Shown here one piece after another: positions 33,801 through 38,917 of a DNA stretch of 64,000 nucleotides. The notes under the pieces are model-generated. The model saw only the letters and a list, made by a program, of their open reading frames with translations, was not told the DNA's origin and did not search any database. Both the position numbers and the translations under genes were made by a program. How positions within the stretch are numbered: the first letter of the stretch is position 1; each line of letters opens with the position of its first letter. The DNA comes from Deltaproteobacteria bacterium (GTDB taxonomy: Bacteria; Myxococcota; JADLHZ01), in assembly GCA_020848545.1 (NCBI GenBank), contig JADLHZ010000009.1:1-64000 (forward strand). The letters are read 5' to 3'.

Positions 33801-34545
33801 TGCGTTGAACCAAAATGGCGCCCTCTTGGCGAGCTCCGTCCCGGGCGGCGTCCACTACTACACACCGCGCTACCGCGCCGAGCACAACGCGGATCCCACG
33901 CCCTTCTCGATCGTCAACGGCCCGCCGACGCTGGCGAGCCGGCGGCAGATCCCGTGGCACGACCCGCGCACGATCGCGCTGCCTGGCTCGGCGCAGCATC
34001 CGGACGCGCGCACGAACCCGCGCCTTCCCGACTTCGGCCGCGTCGTCGACACGTTCAGCTACGACGTGCCGAGCTACGGTCCGCTGAACGCGGGACACGC
34101 TGGCCCGGGCGAGACCGCCGGCCGCCTCACCGCGCGCGTGTTCCTCTCGCGCGACGGGCAGACGCGCTACGTCTTCGTCGAAGACAGCCAAGGCCGCGCG
34201 GCGTTGGTCAGCGCGCAGCCGGCGCAGGGCGAGATCTCGAGCTTCGGCAATCACCGAGAGTATCTCGATCTGCGCGGCATGGACGCGGGCCTGATGGAGT
34301 ACGAGCAGATGGCGCCCATCGGCCAGGCGCCGCCGGATGCACGCGGGCAGCCACAAGGACGCTACGGCGGGCAAACCGTCGTGCCGAACGGCGGCGTCTA
34401 CGTGAACAACTGGAACTACGTGCGCCAGCTGCCGATCGTGCGCCATTACTACGAGAGCCAGGGGCGCACGCCGCCGCCGCCGATTGTGCTCGCCGCCGCG
34501 CCACCGCCACCACCGCCCGCCGCGCAAAGGAGGCCGCCGCCATGA
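15826..34545 (+). CDS. Giant multidomain protein (about 6239 aa), putative polymorphic toxin/effector
   Basis: An uninterrupted 18.7-kb gene. Residues 1-130 are Pro/Gln/Ala-rich without a signal peptide; most of the rest is Arg/Ala-rich helix. Hydrophobic segments lie at about 1524-1560 and 1600-1720. A papain/C39-like peptidase motif set is visible: Cys2742 (GDSCMLTSAQ), His2919 (GGHAMVV), Asp2947 (YTVRDP). A zincin follows: H4549-EFV-H4553, with acidic DEFAAE at 4603-4608. Residues 5111-5129 (EIDL...LIEV...DK) resemble a PD-(D/E)XK nuclease toxin core. Residues about 5800-6210 form a beta-rich domain containing RSNSQGVWR; the end is a polyproline tail. GTG 15826 was chosen because earlier codons overlap the divergent protease's start region. 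Coupled to 34542. Secretion route and target are unknown. Confidence 0.9.
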   Translation: MTTDTLLRMVERADGQTPRVRPQPGADPTIVNTPVQQGPVAQPPAPQTPTRHVDVNEVPLPPAQGTAQPVNAQAPQVETRDVDGGVSAQGPNIVPARSQAAAWHEPSVEDHQAVETLLRLARERTLSPAQTRALAETIATAAQRPGGVAYLIVLYERANEQREASTGPATARRPAQAPLSLDALVTRMPPSALRRHAEQTLREARPQVTARLLPPAPTAPGAPPTPLRAYAATQPRLAYALNALYPTEGQDLAALRRAAGADTRDLARWAENPATRRSLEALNIGEADISAFISANGDVRLMRGPPANPILAVMHMAEQGNARALGAFNSVLSLQLIVGRARLSETQARIDVIADALRTGHEPGSVRPLDAARRSELAAEMSTLVETRRQLRVVHTQTSVLRSATSTHYRDARDASLIREAAQLQRTIEHPPTQVDRDRLNELEPRARALRQARPPTAESREYLALHARVTAYDRAVRRADDIRTRTRERAVARESALSRYMREHHLTRIEDVPPRIRNWAQDMNDAVVGASTASWRARTEEGLEADEAHDETEREFGPAGDPEVHAGATFDRIGDAGVREFAARSEQLNQVNLQTPPPRPTVPTSPRDVARMRERDRRDEDHQRAMRGVQQTRERATERTLHSRNIDPEAVRQSDASRATARTAQTANAEPASRPEATQPVTAITGQQATAQLERERYARVQIGQNAPIPETVALETLSTRDRALISSCVQTTGARIVVNDRLTAALDSQQRVDLRSRDPRQIEAANFRAAEIQTIDRETAGLNRRMGGFVSSGLRAMESLGAQQDTAARQLRRVQEEREAMARGLREEILVTPRNAEHVRAELRRRGITARLEDVQDPQVLYDIVNDMHTAWRRWDQAGHPGVSQGGMPPVVIDTYHLERSAGRLANLRTAEANARANFSTANQQVENGPATTAMDAARTRAPAPNEPAQAGDPPEVTALRGYRDAADRSVQHGEEALRQAQEAATSQRLSPAARRQLGPTARQTERTRADYQSWHGSFAATMIPIEAQIARTRVRSAQPAPELVVDGYRSTLPRYSAPPAEGPRPTGTPEQQRQRALEAATASDAARARELDAEQNAARPRADEAIAAQNAATETTIRAVRAVTAPNAANVGPTERQATSDLLAQVHHARVRTSRDVARYNPEAALPMLGQSYLAAGGQLRNAGRPVTIGQPPVPVPPLAAEAQLTATNPLYSGPNAVPLVQGGVDIAQTIRVEARQAMPNVYVAIQSRRQTNASGTPPADLRTAGDARNMMNALALVPDSVGARGADAVAAEQPSADALARFSVEVDRSELDMMAVLNNRAVAVRNQMALVRAAFDELRASGRQTADQATFVLITQLQALVDFPSDAQISMSSTLDTLQARVDALGSTWARQNEALATQIRNADLSERANIMAALGQWYSPRNPGAGAEQVLQQARGILPPVVVRTPQINDIQPHDLNDPFLQRTFASLPYQVTSDRNGNVTGLRLAVSRESVTASDFRGSRVVGDAQIAGQTHIRHVAENIPWWLTATNMAVEFIEIELLTLGMGGLEALGARALGRAMRGVEFEAEMAAAAMRLAEMEARLGSASARLLSLSDQLGALGFQVAGRAGRFVLGGAGSLFEMYAVSLVQEGVEAWAARNLPPSARVLVHLGMQAGFNRVQGEASNTMHRRELIARWGHGLFWATVPVAVQPFVIRAMLPANATPQQREEAERNASFVLQMVLPALHGSASREIQTRRAERSAHAAEVSGVVTPLPEHATPAQIAEHRAQLALVEPMLQPLARASVETPGPAAFRRAADHIEQSVTADQARTTANPPQRPVLSAEQHARLGERVRQLREQARDAELSTAALIATPRPSDRGATNDPAAWRQYRADVRHSIEANLPRDLPANERQGVIDRATQRALDEAVLQGLPAFSSHTIADAAAREREIDTRVADLRARFEHAGLDPVRAEAQAIALLQGSLSQRIHDLEGATPRQRDRRASELVRLHAAMGHLEAAYHAIAPRVRVLDVSEGASAVPIERRPDLRRDLDTFVREHGQDPPAEFWRGYREVVAHYAPDAAEAITTRAAFNEASEVAARTPRRRGEDARAAANINALRLMQAAGFDPARVVQILEPAPSNHPAADTRTGNAADGRQPTTENRAAADRAVRLETSNALETSLNSPQNRDVRTVREPGGVEFTVVRDASGRVTGLSRRGRSGDVTISVANFHAGASSHRFELGRGDGGVIARALVPGYEALPHNVQAETAAHLNALNDPHATPERVREAVMALRALGEQNTDAFGANARARQDFALSIDAAIERHASARANAELPAAPRTAEGMRAYGDRYRAALEAAGYRGADGPGRALIERRTQAAIADLARQELPALATPIAADAVAARANQLAERLQSHLGWPIGDAVATARQLVRQELVGQVVPQAIFGLLPPAHDAILGAANGARFRARNGVVYEVRTENGQRQLVPAGGLGTLNQGASPHPLSAATLSDLHLTPDRARTQEGALTAVPRDAGPVIIAEGGQILRVDPTSIDGHRDAATGALPASGEAIVRVREGNTWVERRVRFSDVGDLQPAAATRRRARSYGPEGRVDREVAATIRFGDRQTIVTRAGDGRGRVDESGQFHLEIHGESAVQVDPAMARAYDRARAALEPADRQRLDEVVGGRRVDDPSAPGGARIEGGADSAEAQLVMMRVFAARGGADGVADVHTFLAELQRVRPPVNTPERLLEVATADGLVQYFGDSCMLTSAQYMRARSNPLEALRMVVAGPEPLLREQLRGLRQHGERVRERNPNARGWNGQMNRPAAMEVGNPHNTNGAAHPMYGAGGRPLSAFEPGVAQTSAAGMDQVAVAQQMNQDGPHGLRAQLHDPALEYVWVRQDGPWERQTDAGRAQIENTFYAHLANGVPREGVMVRVNTPAGGHAMVVTAVENRSPPGAPRDPAQTFYTVRDPASGDSFTVSGRDWTHGTETMIHGLDAFIMGVHHTGTVDAPTLARAYTEVQGHGPGMQIVIETQTGHREPRVVVDRRTVDGVDSYLVHNPLNHTITLVPATELAGRIRGLDRRAHAGAAEMHARDTWVPDTEGPWVVTGAAGRNQWAYAAREAEGALAPATTTFLNERFADAGVRRERIEQLVRLLGSAEAATAFLNRYASAAGGGSDASARWQAGQTLARLLEVATGTSGMPTDMPAERARSVLALLASRSNDAHFVWQVEAALDGPPWLREIRLHGLEAIARGETLPAAAAVHAGVRAVLDRHADIMAGRTGAPDAQAMRQRGAALEADLRTLSPADRQQAELAIARAFHDERQSTERTTRLRAEHGPIAADVASHVAAEIPTVDRARVQRAIEHALEAHDTVTAQSDQVSEPRRATLRGRLVNELTERAGLTREQATRVATETLVRLETQRTLGLHGRTPPERAPLTGVPEPIAHALRAVDQLFTNGPEMQAALGRLGRDVDGELATIARERHGELPPNARRLAMLRVIVREFERLGLLGPDAPRPETMRSVLSNEQFATMLREHGLFFDWAFPTDPHGADTHIVQMLLMARHFEANRTLGQRPDGPQNVRGLLDAIGRLPAAQRTAAWDPIFDAGPGSPSARQPETLGAAIHAAILDGEAVALNGERRLARGMQNRAEMAQRMPEISGVLSAEHVDGNAAHVLERALTGQQIGSPDRPTQGRMIAVQNAVESGSVARYRRAATELLTHPPFSLSAEHAQRIIDRIAPEPPRERPLHEEIGAPASAQRDLARDVDSAWLALQRSAGTEADVTAYLRAYRTAVERHATNPAGVEAAVARETQRLRASDLPDPSSDRTGGAQAHSPPAPAPQHWEAINRIPNFASAVATLPAPLQARLRAAVEGVLERMPAGAAREEALLRISSTLFAHVAEGPNAPFTAERFVGVLERFQRLGTGDPEALALLVRIGQHTAIPDGASPAIRQRIEEHNRYGDALLAAATSAQPAGPANAAAIVEVLRHVRAVQNALAQGVLAGRRSPLSPELVQQVVGALARMPAVEAQRLAGSMLMGDNPRTVMALLHAYSEALTDPTQATRAIDAVAALTFTGARDPVLARRVQLELARELVPALRPDATDTPQALVPPTREALALAYSRAVARVMSETRQALAAREAAVRAREQTERPPLQREWEALAVIEPDLRTLGQRARFAELQRQIAAIDAERQIVDALGPQLRALESELGTAASNVARSRSIATFAADPARQELATEVSTLASRDPALFDAIAPGLEHVPTSLLRVGDIAAVHSIVAALSPQDAARVRNWLGSINDPATRVVALRMLGDAWVRHIVGADGPRPAVSTLIDGLNARLASPDSVARERAAIEAAPAQLERGGTHPPTVGADFLPRGAQATTPGAGYDHIAQRAREWAVTHYGEIRAFFRDHPGGLEAFSGLHTHIMESLRREDAVRARREGREPISDARLHLLAETATNAAIVVAGAHQIELTPGVTALVPNDHFTAETEAYLAPLRAMIAAAERHGVSFRDRPQVIMLAPADVGNAGQVFAGYGHNADGFANEERQISGSTRRFAFAVMHNTADTLGGRTPVHEFVHVLMREGAIRVPAELSPNSREMPLSEYLQEHYLRTREADVSPTRYGRDQADEFAAEIIAEYMYDPRGVRARLSRDPRDRALLQTIERFFGEPPALPEPIASAMRQSREGAGGGVDGAAGPRNDGQDSVLLSVARNGPAPLTAESIATNELQSIGLAGDRGVGVGTQILELRNRQAALTPRQYLDALTEILERARVAPQSARTYLMAEALRTANDQVRTSRGALQGEALRDALAVALRERGLDGSLADVLAADSARVPRAQSGTPPAGPAMAPRAEVPADTQAAAARVLRHGPIGELLFQRFVRQRDVIAANAARADATQRQRDAAARAPADLIARLERAATILDALPAAERARLALVPELALTLVADLEASSRQNATQSNQRDARMARVLLSRVAALPEPILRQLATYPLVATRLGQSFARMQLGEAMGGRAEAPLHAAFGRYLEVVATLMQHTARLPEQQRAALVEALSHVDSIAGIDRFIAEVGSGGAASLLARLQSPHAEVRDRALLEIRMRANLASGDPDVVLVATLGLRLLESDRVRVQNYEDEHRDGDRVTSEIDLETNLALIEVTTGADKTNQILQHYIPRAVGPPLRPIILLAPAMRAIPERLQRELDARRDRGEPVPRVLIANSMEQVLRLLELERPGSAAGRQTALPAFGGEDANRAAVPPALLTALNDRAAIDQDHYRQVQAGAPAEGAARTEADQPTRGPGVPRGQPFPNPGTQASAEARMRVPTDGASYTQGIRRTLQRLIAADAARGQAVFVPMVEQLLRTSFGSTDAAAIARTRARALAALGRAETVEQAEAILQHWLRRERTVDPPAVPVERGSAMVLAVQMSDPSGPLPSLQGTQRAGVIAALGQLAPSTEANVHVTRNGVFVEARTPSADGNTVESHFRRIAADGTVEGEYRQVHQLRPPRVIAFGEGTTAPRDPFEALPAAAGASDQTTAAIERARLAILHASGADARALGTNSAESGAVLSVALRGLEGEIARLQAMQQTPALAAIIARARAAYDLAATRALAAASPEIRALVETVPVAERARVIARVLDPSVAPLFAPGRTDWQRQHALAFVRAMSPEAYRRVVGGEAGEGPPRRLVDFVDRLPEVMSWLAQQAAANPAAVATILRADPSLDGAILQSGALSRPNENTLAVPFASMARDFGVRETAALVHLSRAQPMGLRLLLREQGPDAVVAALRGNPAAVQAQAAAAQRRYVSAIDPGGAQRVQTLNPNEANALLAGIPRPRTGIDADQLRAMGLEPRLRLNIEGANVSVSEPFPFSDGRIGVVLYTVDSSGVVQPRLACRSNSQGVWRVSDATAGNGHIGKGMHESDTPLPIAFTAIAFRMSDPTVSRVPAGQPLMPLRDPTNGAIDRRPPADPNDPSAQARLSDLAFTGLVQDGGGFINVRTEVDPQTQRSRVVPFAVTRDSNGQWRTNDAHGAAALNQNGALLASSVPGGVHYYTPRYRAEHNADPTPFSIVNGPPTLASRRQIPWHDPRTIALPGSAQHPDARTNPRLPDFGRVVDTFSYDVPSYGPLNAGHAGPGETAGRLTARVFLSRDGQTRYVFVEDSQGRAALVSAQPAQGEISSFGNHREYLDLRGMDAGLMEYEQMAPIGQAPPDARGQPQGRYGGQTVVPNGGVYVNNWNYVRQLPIVRHYYESQGRTPPPPIVLAAAPPPPPPAAQRRPPP
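34526..34533 (+). promoter_or_regulatory. Strong ribosome-binding site inside the giant gene's end
   Basis: AAAGGAGG, a near-perfect Shine-Dalgarno sequence, lies inside the last codons of the giant gene, 8 bases before ATG 34542. It decides that start and implies efficient translation of the downstream small gene. Confidence 0.8.
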
Positions 34546-35276
34546 TGCGTGAGACCTTGCAAGGTCACTTGGAGCTCATCACGCAGGAGCTCGCGCTCGA
34601 TCCGATCGCGCCGGAGATCGCCGCGGCGTGCGACGCGTTACTCGCACAGCTGCGCTTCGCGTCCTACGCGCCGGACAAGAGCCGCGTGGACGAGAAGGCG
34701 CTGCGCACCGCGATGGAGGCACTCGAAAAAGCGGCGCCGGCCGAGAGCACTGACAACACGTCGCGACCGGGCGCGCTGGTCCGCGCCGCCAAGGAGCTGA
34801 TCGCGTCGCCATTGATCGAGGATTACCCCGAGGCGCCCGCGCCGGAAGCGAAGCCGGTGGCCGAAGCGAAGTCGGCTCCAGCGGCGAAGGCGGCCTCGAC
34901 GAAAGCGCCGCCGAAAGAACCGGCGAGCGAGCCGCCGAACGCCGCGCCGCGCAAGCCGGCCGATCCCGCGAGCGACATCGCCGCGACGTACGACAAGATC
35001 GGCGGCGGCGCGCGCGATCGCAGCGCGAAGGCACCGGCCGTCAAAGGTGCGAAGCCAGCGTCCACGCGCAGCGCGGCGCCGCTCGTCACCGCGCAAGACT
35101 TCGCGAAGAAGCTCGTGGCGCTCGGCGCCGCCGCTGAGGTCGCGCCGTTCTTGCCGAAGCTCGAAAAACTTCCCGAGCAGATGCGCATCCTGACGCTCGA
35201 AGCGCTCTACGGCGCGCAAGCGGTCGAGGACGTGCGTGACATCATCACGCAGACCCAAGGGATGCTCGGCGCGTGA
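34542..35276 (+). CDS. Small protein coupled to the giant gene; candidate adaptor or immunity protein
   Basis: A 244-residue protein of unknown family. The N-terminal 90 residues are helical (LQGHLELITQELALDPIAPE onward). A long Ala/Pro/Lys/Glu-rich linker spans about 95-165. A second small helical domain lies at about 185-244 (FAKKLVALGAAAEVAPFLPK). The ATG overlaps the giant gene's stop (ATGA), and the next gene overlaps this stop (GTGA), so the three are translated as a unit. Such an arrangement fits a chaperone, adaptor or immunity partner of a toxin. That is inference from position; the sequence itself gives no function. Confidence 0.8.
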   Translation: MMRETLQGHLELITQELALDPIAPEIAAACDALLAQLRFASYAPDKSRVDEKALRTAMEALEKAAPAESTDNTSRPGALVRAAKELIASPLIEDYPEAPAPEAKPVAEAKSAPAAKAASTKAPPKEPASEPPNAAPRKPADPASDIAATYDKIGGGARDRSAKAPAVKGAKPASTRSAAPLVTAQDFAKKLVALGAAAEVAPFLPKLEKLPEQMRILTLEALYGAQAVEDVRDIITQTQGMLGA

Positions 35277-35752
35277 AGCGTCAATTCCGTCTCTCTCGCG
35301 AGCGTGCGTTCTCGTTCGAGCGCCACGTGATGCTGCGCGAGCCGGCGCCGCGCGACCTCGGCGAGAGCTTGAACGCCGCGTGCGTCGCGCTCGCCGACCC
35401 GCTCTTTGCCGCGCTCGGAATCGCAGGCGAGAGCGTCCGCGGCCACGCCACCGAGCACGCCGAAGATGGCGCCGGCTGGTTCGTCTTTCCGATCACGCGG
35501 CTCATCACGACGCTAGAGCGCCCAGGGGCAAGCTACCGCGTGTGCTTCGAGCGCATGGTCAATGGTCACCTCGGCTGCAACGAAGACGACGTGCGCTTCA
35601 CGCTCGAAGCCGAAGCACGGCGCGCCGTCGGCGGCTGCTACCTCTACACGAGCGACGTCTTCACGATCGATTGCACAGGCATGGACACCGCGACCGAGGA
35701 CGCGGTCACTGCCCTCTTCGTCGGTGCCCTCGATCTCACGCCTGTGCGCTAG
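35273..35752 (+). CDS. Small protein, third gene of the giant-gene operon
   Basis: A 159-residue soluble protein, not recognised. It looks alpha/beta with several cysteines (VCFERMVNGHLGC, GGCYLYTSDVFTIDCTGMD). The GTG start overlaps the previous stop (GTGA). As the last gene of a coupled triad behind a putative toxin it is a candidate immunity protein, by position only. Its 3' end overlaps the convergent ROK kinase gene by 17 bases. Confidence 0.8.
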   Translation: MKRQFRLSRERAFSFERHVMLREPAPRDLGESLNAACVALADPLFAALGIAGESVRGHATEHAEDGAGWFVFPITRLITTLERPGASYRVCFERMVNGHLGCNEDDVRFTLEAEARRAVGGCYLYTSDVFTIDCTGMDTATEDAVTALFVGALDLTPVR

Positions 35753-36656
35753 CCAGCGCCGCCGCCCCGAGCACGCCCGAGTTGTCGCCGAGCGCGGCGC
35801 GCACGAGCCGCAGCTTGCCGCGGCGCACGACGAGCAAGTGCGGCCGCACCGCTTGCTGCAACGCCGAAAACGCCGTGAGCCCGATGCTGCCGCCGATGAC
35901 GATCGCTTCCGGATCGATCAACGTCGCCAGGTTGCCGACGTGCTGGCCCATGATCGCGAGCGCCTCGTCGACGAGCTTCTTCGCCTTGCGCTCACCGCGC
36001 CGTGCCGCTGTGAACAAGTCGCGCGTGGTGCGACCCTCGATCCCGCGCCGTCGCATGCGTCGCGTCAGCGCATGCCCGCCGATGTAGGCCTCGTAGCAGC
36101 CGCGCTTGCCGCAGCCGCAGGCGATGCCGCCGGCCTCGTAGGTCATGTGGCCCACCTCGCCGGCGATCGACAGCGATCCCGCCTGCACCTGGCCGCACGC
36201 GATCACCGCGCCGCCGATCCCGCTGCCCCAGAACACGCTCGCTGCCGTGCCGGTTACGCCGCGCAGCGCACCGAAACGCAGCTCGCCATGCGCCGCGCCG
36301 CGCACGTCGTTCTCGATCGCGATGACACCGCCGAGCGCCGCTTCGAGATCATCGGCGATCGGCGCGTTCCACCACTGGAGGTTCGGCGACACCAAAGCTT
36401 TGCGTCGCAAGGGATCGAGCTGCGCCGCGATCGCGATGCCGATCGGGACTTTGCGCCTGGCGACCTTGCGCAGCGCATAGAGGTCCACCACGAGGGCGGC
36501 GAGGCCGGCGCGATAGTCGCCTGCCTGTGAAGGATGCCTGCGCGCCTCGACGATGCGGCCGGTGTCGGTGTCGACGAGCGCGAGCCTGGTGCTCGTGCCG
36601 CCGACGTCGCAACCGATCGCGAGAGTCTCTGGAACCTTTTTCGCCGAGGTAGGCAC
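35736..36656 (-). CDS. ROK family sugar kinase (glucokinase-like)
   Basis: A 306-residue ROK protein. It has the N-terminal phosphate loop AIGCDVGGTSTRLALVD, the catalytic region (IAIENDVRGAAHGE, with the Asn-Asp pair), and the ROK signature around GEVGHMTYE followed by the zinc knuckle CGCGKRGCYEA. No HTH domain, so it is a kinase rather than a repressor; glucose is the likeliest substrate but is not proven. The first codons fall in a copy of a short palindromic repeat. Downstream of ahcY on the same strand, 56 bases apart, with a hairpin between. Confidence 0.92.
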   Translation of the reverse strand: MPTSAKKVPETLAIGCDVGGTSTRLALVDTDTGRIVEARRHPSQAGDYRAGLAALVVDLYALRKVARRKVPIGIAIAAQLDPLRRKALVSPNLQWWNAPIADDLEAALGGVIAIENDVRGAAHGELRFGALRGVTGTAASVFWGSGIGGAVIACGQVQAGSLSIAGEVGHMTYEAGGIACGCGKRGCYEAYIGGHALTRRMRRRGIEGRTTRDLFTAARRGERKAKKLVDEALAIMGQHVGNLATLIDPEAIVIGGSIGLTAFSALQQAVRPHLLVVRRGKLRLVRAALGDNSGVLGAAALASAQA

Positions 36657-36679
36657 GTCGGCCTCGCGGGTGAGTTCGA

Positions 36680-36700
36680 AAAAGGTCCCTGGGACCTTTT
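36680..36700. repeat. 21-bp palindromic repeat between ahcY and the ROK gene
   Basis: Ten-base arms (AAAAGGTCCC and GGGACCTTTT) around a single T. A degraded copy (AAAAAGGTTCC on the minus strand, about 36630-36642) lies in the first codons of the ROK gene. With its T-rich side it could also act as a terminator for ahcY. Confidence 0.6.
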
Positions 36701-36712
36701 CGGCAGCGAACC

Positions 36713-37972
36713 TTAGGTGCCGGCCGTGTAGTCGTTCGCGTACGTGGTCTGCTCTTTGGTCAGCGCATCGATCTTGATGCCCATGGTCGCGAGCTTCAAC
36801 GCCGCAAGCTCTTGGTCTTGCGCCGGGTCGATGTCGTGCACGCCGGCCTTCATCGTCTTCCCTTCCTTGGCGAGGCGCACCATGCCGAGGAACTGGTTGG
36901 CGAACGACATGTCCATGACTTCCGACGGGTGACCTTCCGCCGCGGCCAGGTTCACCAAGCGACCGCGCGCGAGCAAGTAGATGCGGCGGCCGTCTTTCAT
37001 CGTGAACTCTTCGCAGTTATCGCGGATGGTGCGCTTCGACACGGCGAGCTTCTCGAGCGCCGGGATGTTGATCTCGCAGTCGTAGTGGCCGGTGTTGCAG
37101 ACGATGGCGCCGTCTTTCATCGACGCGAAGTGGCGCTCGACGAGCACGTCCTTCATGCCCGTCGCGGTGATGAAGACGTCGCCTTGCTTGGCGGCTTCGT
37201 CCATCGTCATCGCCTTGTGGCCTTCGAGCGTCGCCTTCAGCGCCGCGGTCGGCAAGACCTCCGTGATGATCGTGTTGGCGCCCATGCCCTTGGCGCGGCC
37301 GGCGCAGCCCTTGCCGCAGTGGCCGAAGCCCGCGACGACCACGTTCTTGCCCGCGAGGAGCACGCTCGTCGCGCGGATGATGCCGTCGAGCGTCGATTGG
37401 CCCGTACCGTACACGTTGTCGAAGTCCCACTTCGTCTCGGCGTCGTTGATGGCGATGACCGGATAGACGAGCTTGCCGTCGTTCGCCATCGCGCGCAGGC
37501 GGTGCACGCCGGTGGTCGTTTCTTCGGTGCCGCCGATGACGGTCTTCGCCAGGTCTTGGCGCTTCGTGTGAACGGTCATGATGAGGTCGGCGCCGTCATC
37601 GAGCGTGAGCGTCGGCTTGAAGTCGATGGTGCGATCGATGCACCAGTAGAACTCTTCGTTGCTCATGCCGTGCCACGCGTAGATGCTCGTTCCCTTGCGG
37701 GCGAGCGCAGCGGCGACGTCATCTTGGGTCGAGAGCGGGTTGCAGCCCGACCAGCTGACTTCGGCGCCGGCGGCCTCGAGCGTTCCGACGAGGACGGCCG
37801 TTTCTTTGGTGACGTGCAAGCATCCGGCGACCCGGTGGCCCTTCAGCGGCTTCTCGGCAGCGAACTTCTTGCGCAGCGCCATGAGCACTGGCATGCGGCT
37901 CTCGGCCCAGGCGATCTTGAGGTCGCCTTGGTCGGCGAGGTTGATGTCTTTGACTTTGAAATTCTGTGCCAT
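36713..37972 (-). CDS. ahcY: Adenosylhomocysteinase
   Basis: A 419-residue S-adenosylhomocysteine hydrolase: SAH + water to adenosine + homocysteine, which relieves product inhibition of methyltransferases. The NAD-binding motif is GFGHCGKGCAGRAKG (usually GYGDVGKG). The substrate region is present (SWSGCNPLSTQDDVAAAL, HTKRQDL). It is the short type, and the protein ends in DYTAGT without the KPDHYRY tail of the longer enzymes. The start ATG follows a GGAGA ribosome-binding site. Two methyltransferase genes in the window would produce its substrate. Confidence 0.97.
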   Translation of the reverse strand: MAQNFKVKDINLADQGDLKIAWAESRMPVLMALRKKFAAEKPLKGHRVAGCLHVTKETAVLVGTLEAAGAEVSWSGCNPLSTQDDVAAALARKGTSIYAWHGMSNEEFYWCIDRTIDFKPTLTLDDGADLIMTVHTKRQDLAKTVIGGTEETTTGVHRLRAMANDGKLVYPVIAINDAETKWDFDNVYGTGQSTLDGIIRATSVLLAGKNVVVAGFGHCGKGCAGRAKGMGANTIITEVLPTAALKATLEGHKAMTMDEAAKQGDVFITATGMKDVLVERHFASMKDGAIVCNTGHYDCEINIPALEKLAVSKRTIRDNCEEFTMKDGRRIYLLARGRLVNLAAAEGHPSEVMDMSFANQFLGMVRLAKEGKTMKAGVHDIDPAQDQELAALKLATMGIKIDALTKEQTTYANDYTAGT

Positions 37973-38056
37973 GTGATTCTCCGGGTCTTCAGGAAAGCGC
38001 GCGCTTCGCAGACCGCAGCAATAAAATCAAGGTGTGCTAAACATCTCTAAGACCCC

Positions 38057-38917
38057 ATGTACGAAGCCGAAAAACGCGTCCGCCGCTACGAGCGCTTATA
38101 CGGCCAGCGCGTGCTTCGACCCCTGCTGCAGTCGGTGTTCAAGGTCGCGCCAGAGCCGGAGGCCGGCGGGGTGTGGCTCGATTGGGAGTCCGGCCCCGGC
38201 ATCCTCTCTTTGGAGCTCGTCGCCAGGATGCCGCGCGAGGCGACATTATTGATCAGCGAGCAGGACCGGGCCGCGTTGCGCGTGCTGCACTCGCACCACG
38301 AGCTCGAGCACGACCCGCGCGTCTTCGTGCGCCAAGATTTACCCGAAGAGATCACCTTGGCCGACGGTGTCGTCGACGTGGCGATCGGCCATTGGCGCTG
38401 GCAGTACACGGCGCAACCCGAGCGGGCGATGCGCGAGCTGCGGCGGGTGGTGAAGCCCGGCGGCAAGATCGTCCTCTCGTTCTTGCAGCCGGGCGCCGGC
38501 GGCACGATCCACGGCGCTCTAGAACGCGCGGGCGCCACCGACTTGGCCAAAGCGCTGAAGGACGACGGCTTGACCACGAGCGCCGTGCGTGAGTGCTTGC
38601 GGCTCGATCGCATCGCCAGCATCGAGGTGCGCAGCTTTCAGGCACAGGTCGCGTTCGGGCAGAGCTCGCGGCCGATGATGGACCCTTTGCTGCTCGACTT
38701 CTTGCTGCCGCGATGGATGGGCCGCGCGAGCGGGCAGGAGATTACCAGCGTGGATGAAGAGATGAGCATCGATCTCGGGCACGATCCGCTGACCTGGGAG
38801 TTCAAGGTCGGCGTCGCGCTCGCGACGGTGGCAGGTGAAGCGACCATGCAAGACGAAGGCACGAAGGCCGAGCCGGACACCACGAAGACGCCGCTGCCGC
38901 GGAGCTTCACCACGTGA
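38057..38917 (+). CDS. Class I SAM-dependent methyltransferase
   Basis: A 286-residue methyltransferase-like protein. Motif I is degenerate (WLDWESGPGILSLELV), with SGPG in place of the usual GxGxG. Later motifs are conserved: VVDVAIGHWRWQ (post-II) and MRELRRVVKPGGKIVLS (motif of the methyltransferase 11 type). The C-terminal 80 residues are a separate extension ending in a polar tail. Its stop overlaps the RNase J start (GTGA), so the two are coupled. Substrate unknown; the altered motif I leaves some doubt about activity. Confidence 0.85.
   Translation: MYEAEKRVRRYERLYGQRVLRPLLQSVFKVAPEPEAGGVWLDWESGPGILSLELVARMPREATLLISEQDRAALRVLHSHHELEHDPRVFVRQDLPEEITLADGVVDVAIGHWRWQYTAQPERAMRELRRVVKPGGKIVLSFLQPGAGGTIHGALERAGATDLAKALKDDGLTTSAVRECLRLDRIASIEVRSFQAQVAFGQSSRPMMDPLLLDFLLPRWMGRASGQEITSVDEEMSIDLGHDPLTWEFKVGVALATVAGEATMQDEGTKAEPDTTKTPLPRSFTT

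Noticed and set aside
37973-38056. SAH riboswitch before ahcY
   Set aside because: The 84-base gap is too short and lacks the conserved SAH riboswitch core; only a ribosome-binding site is visible.
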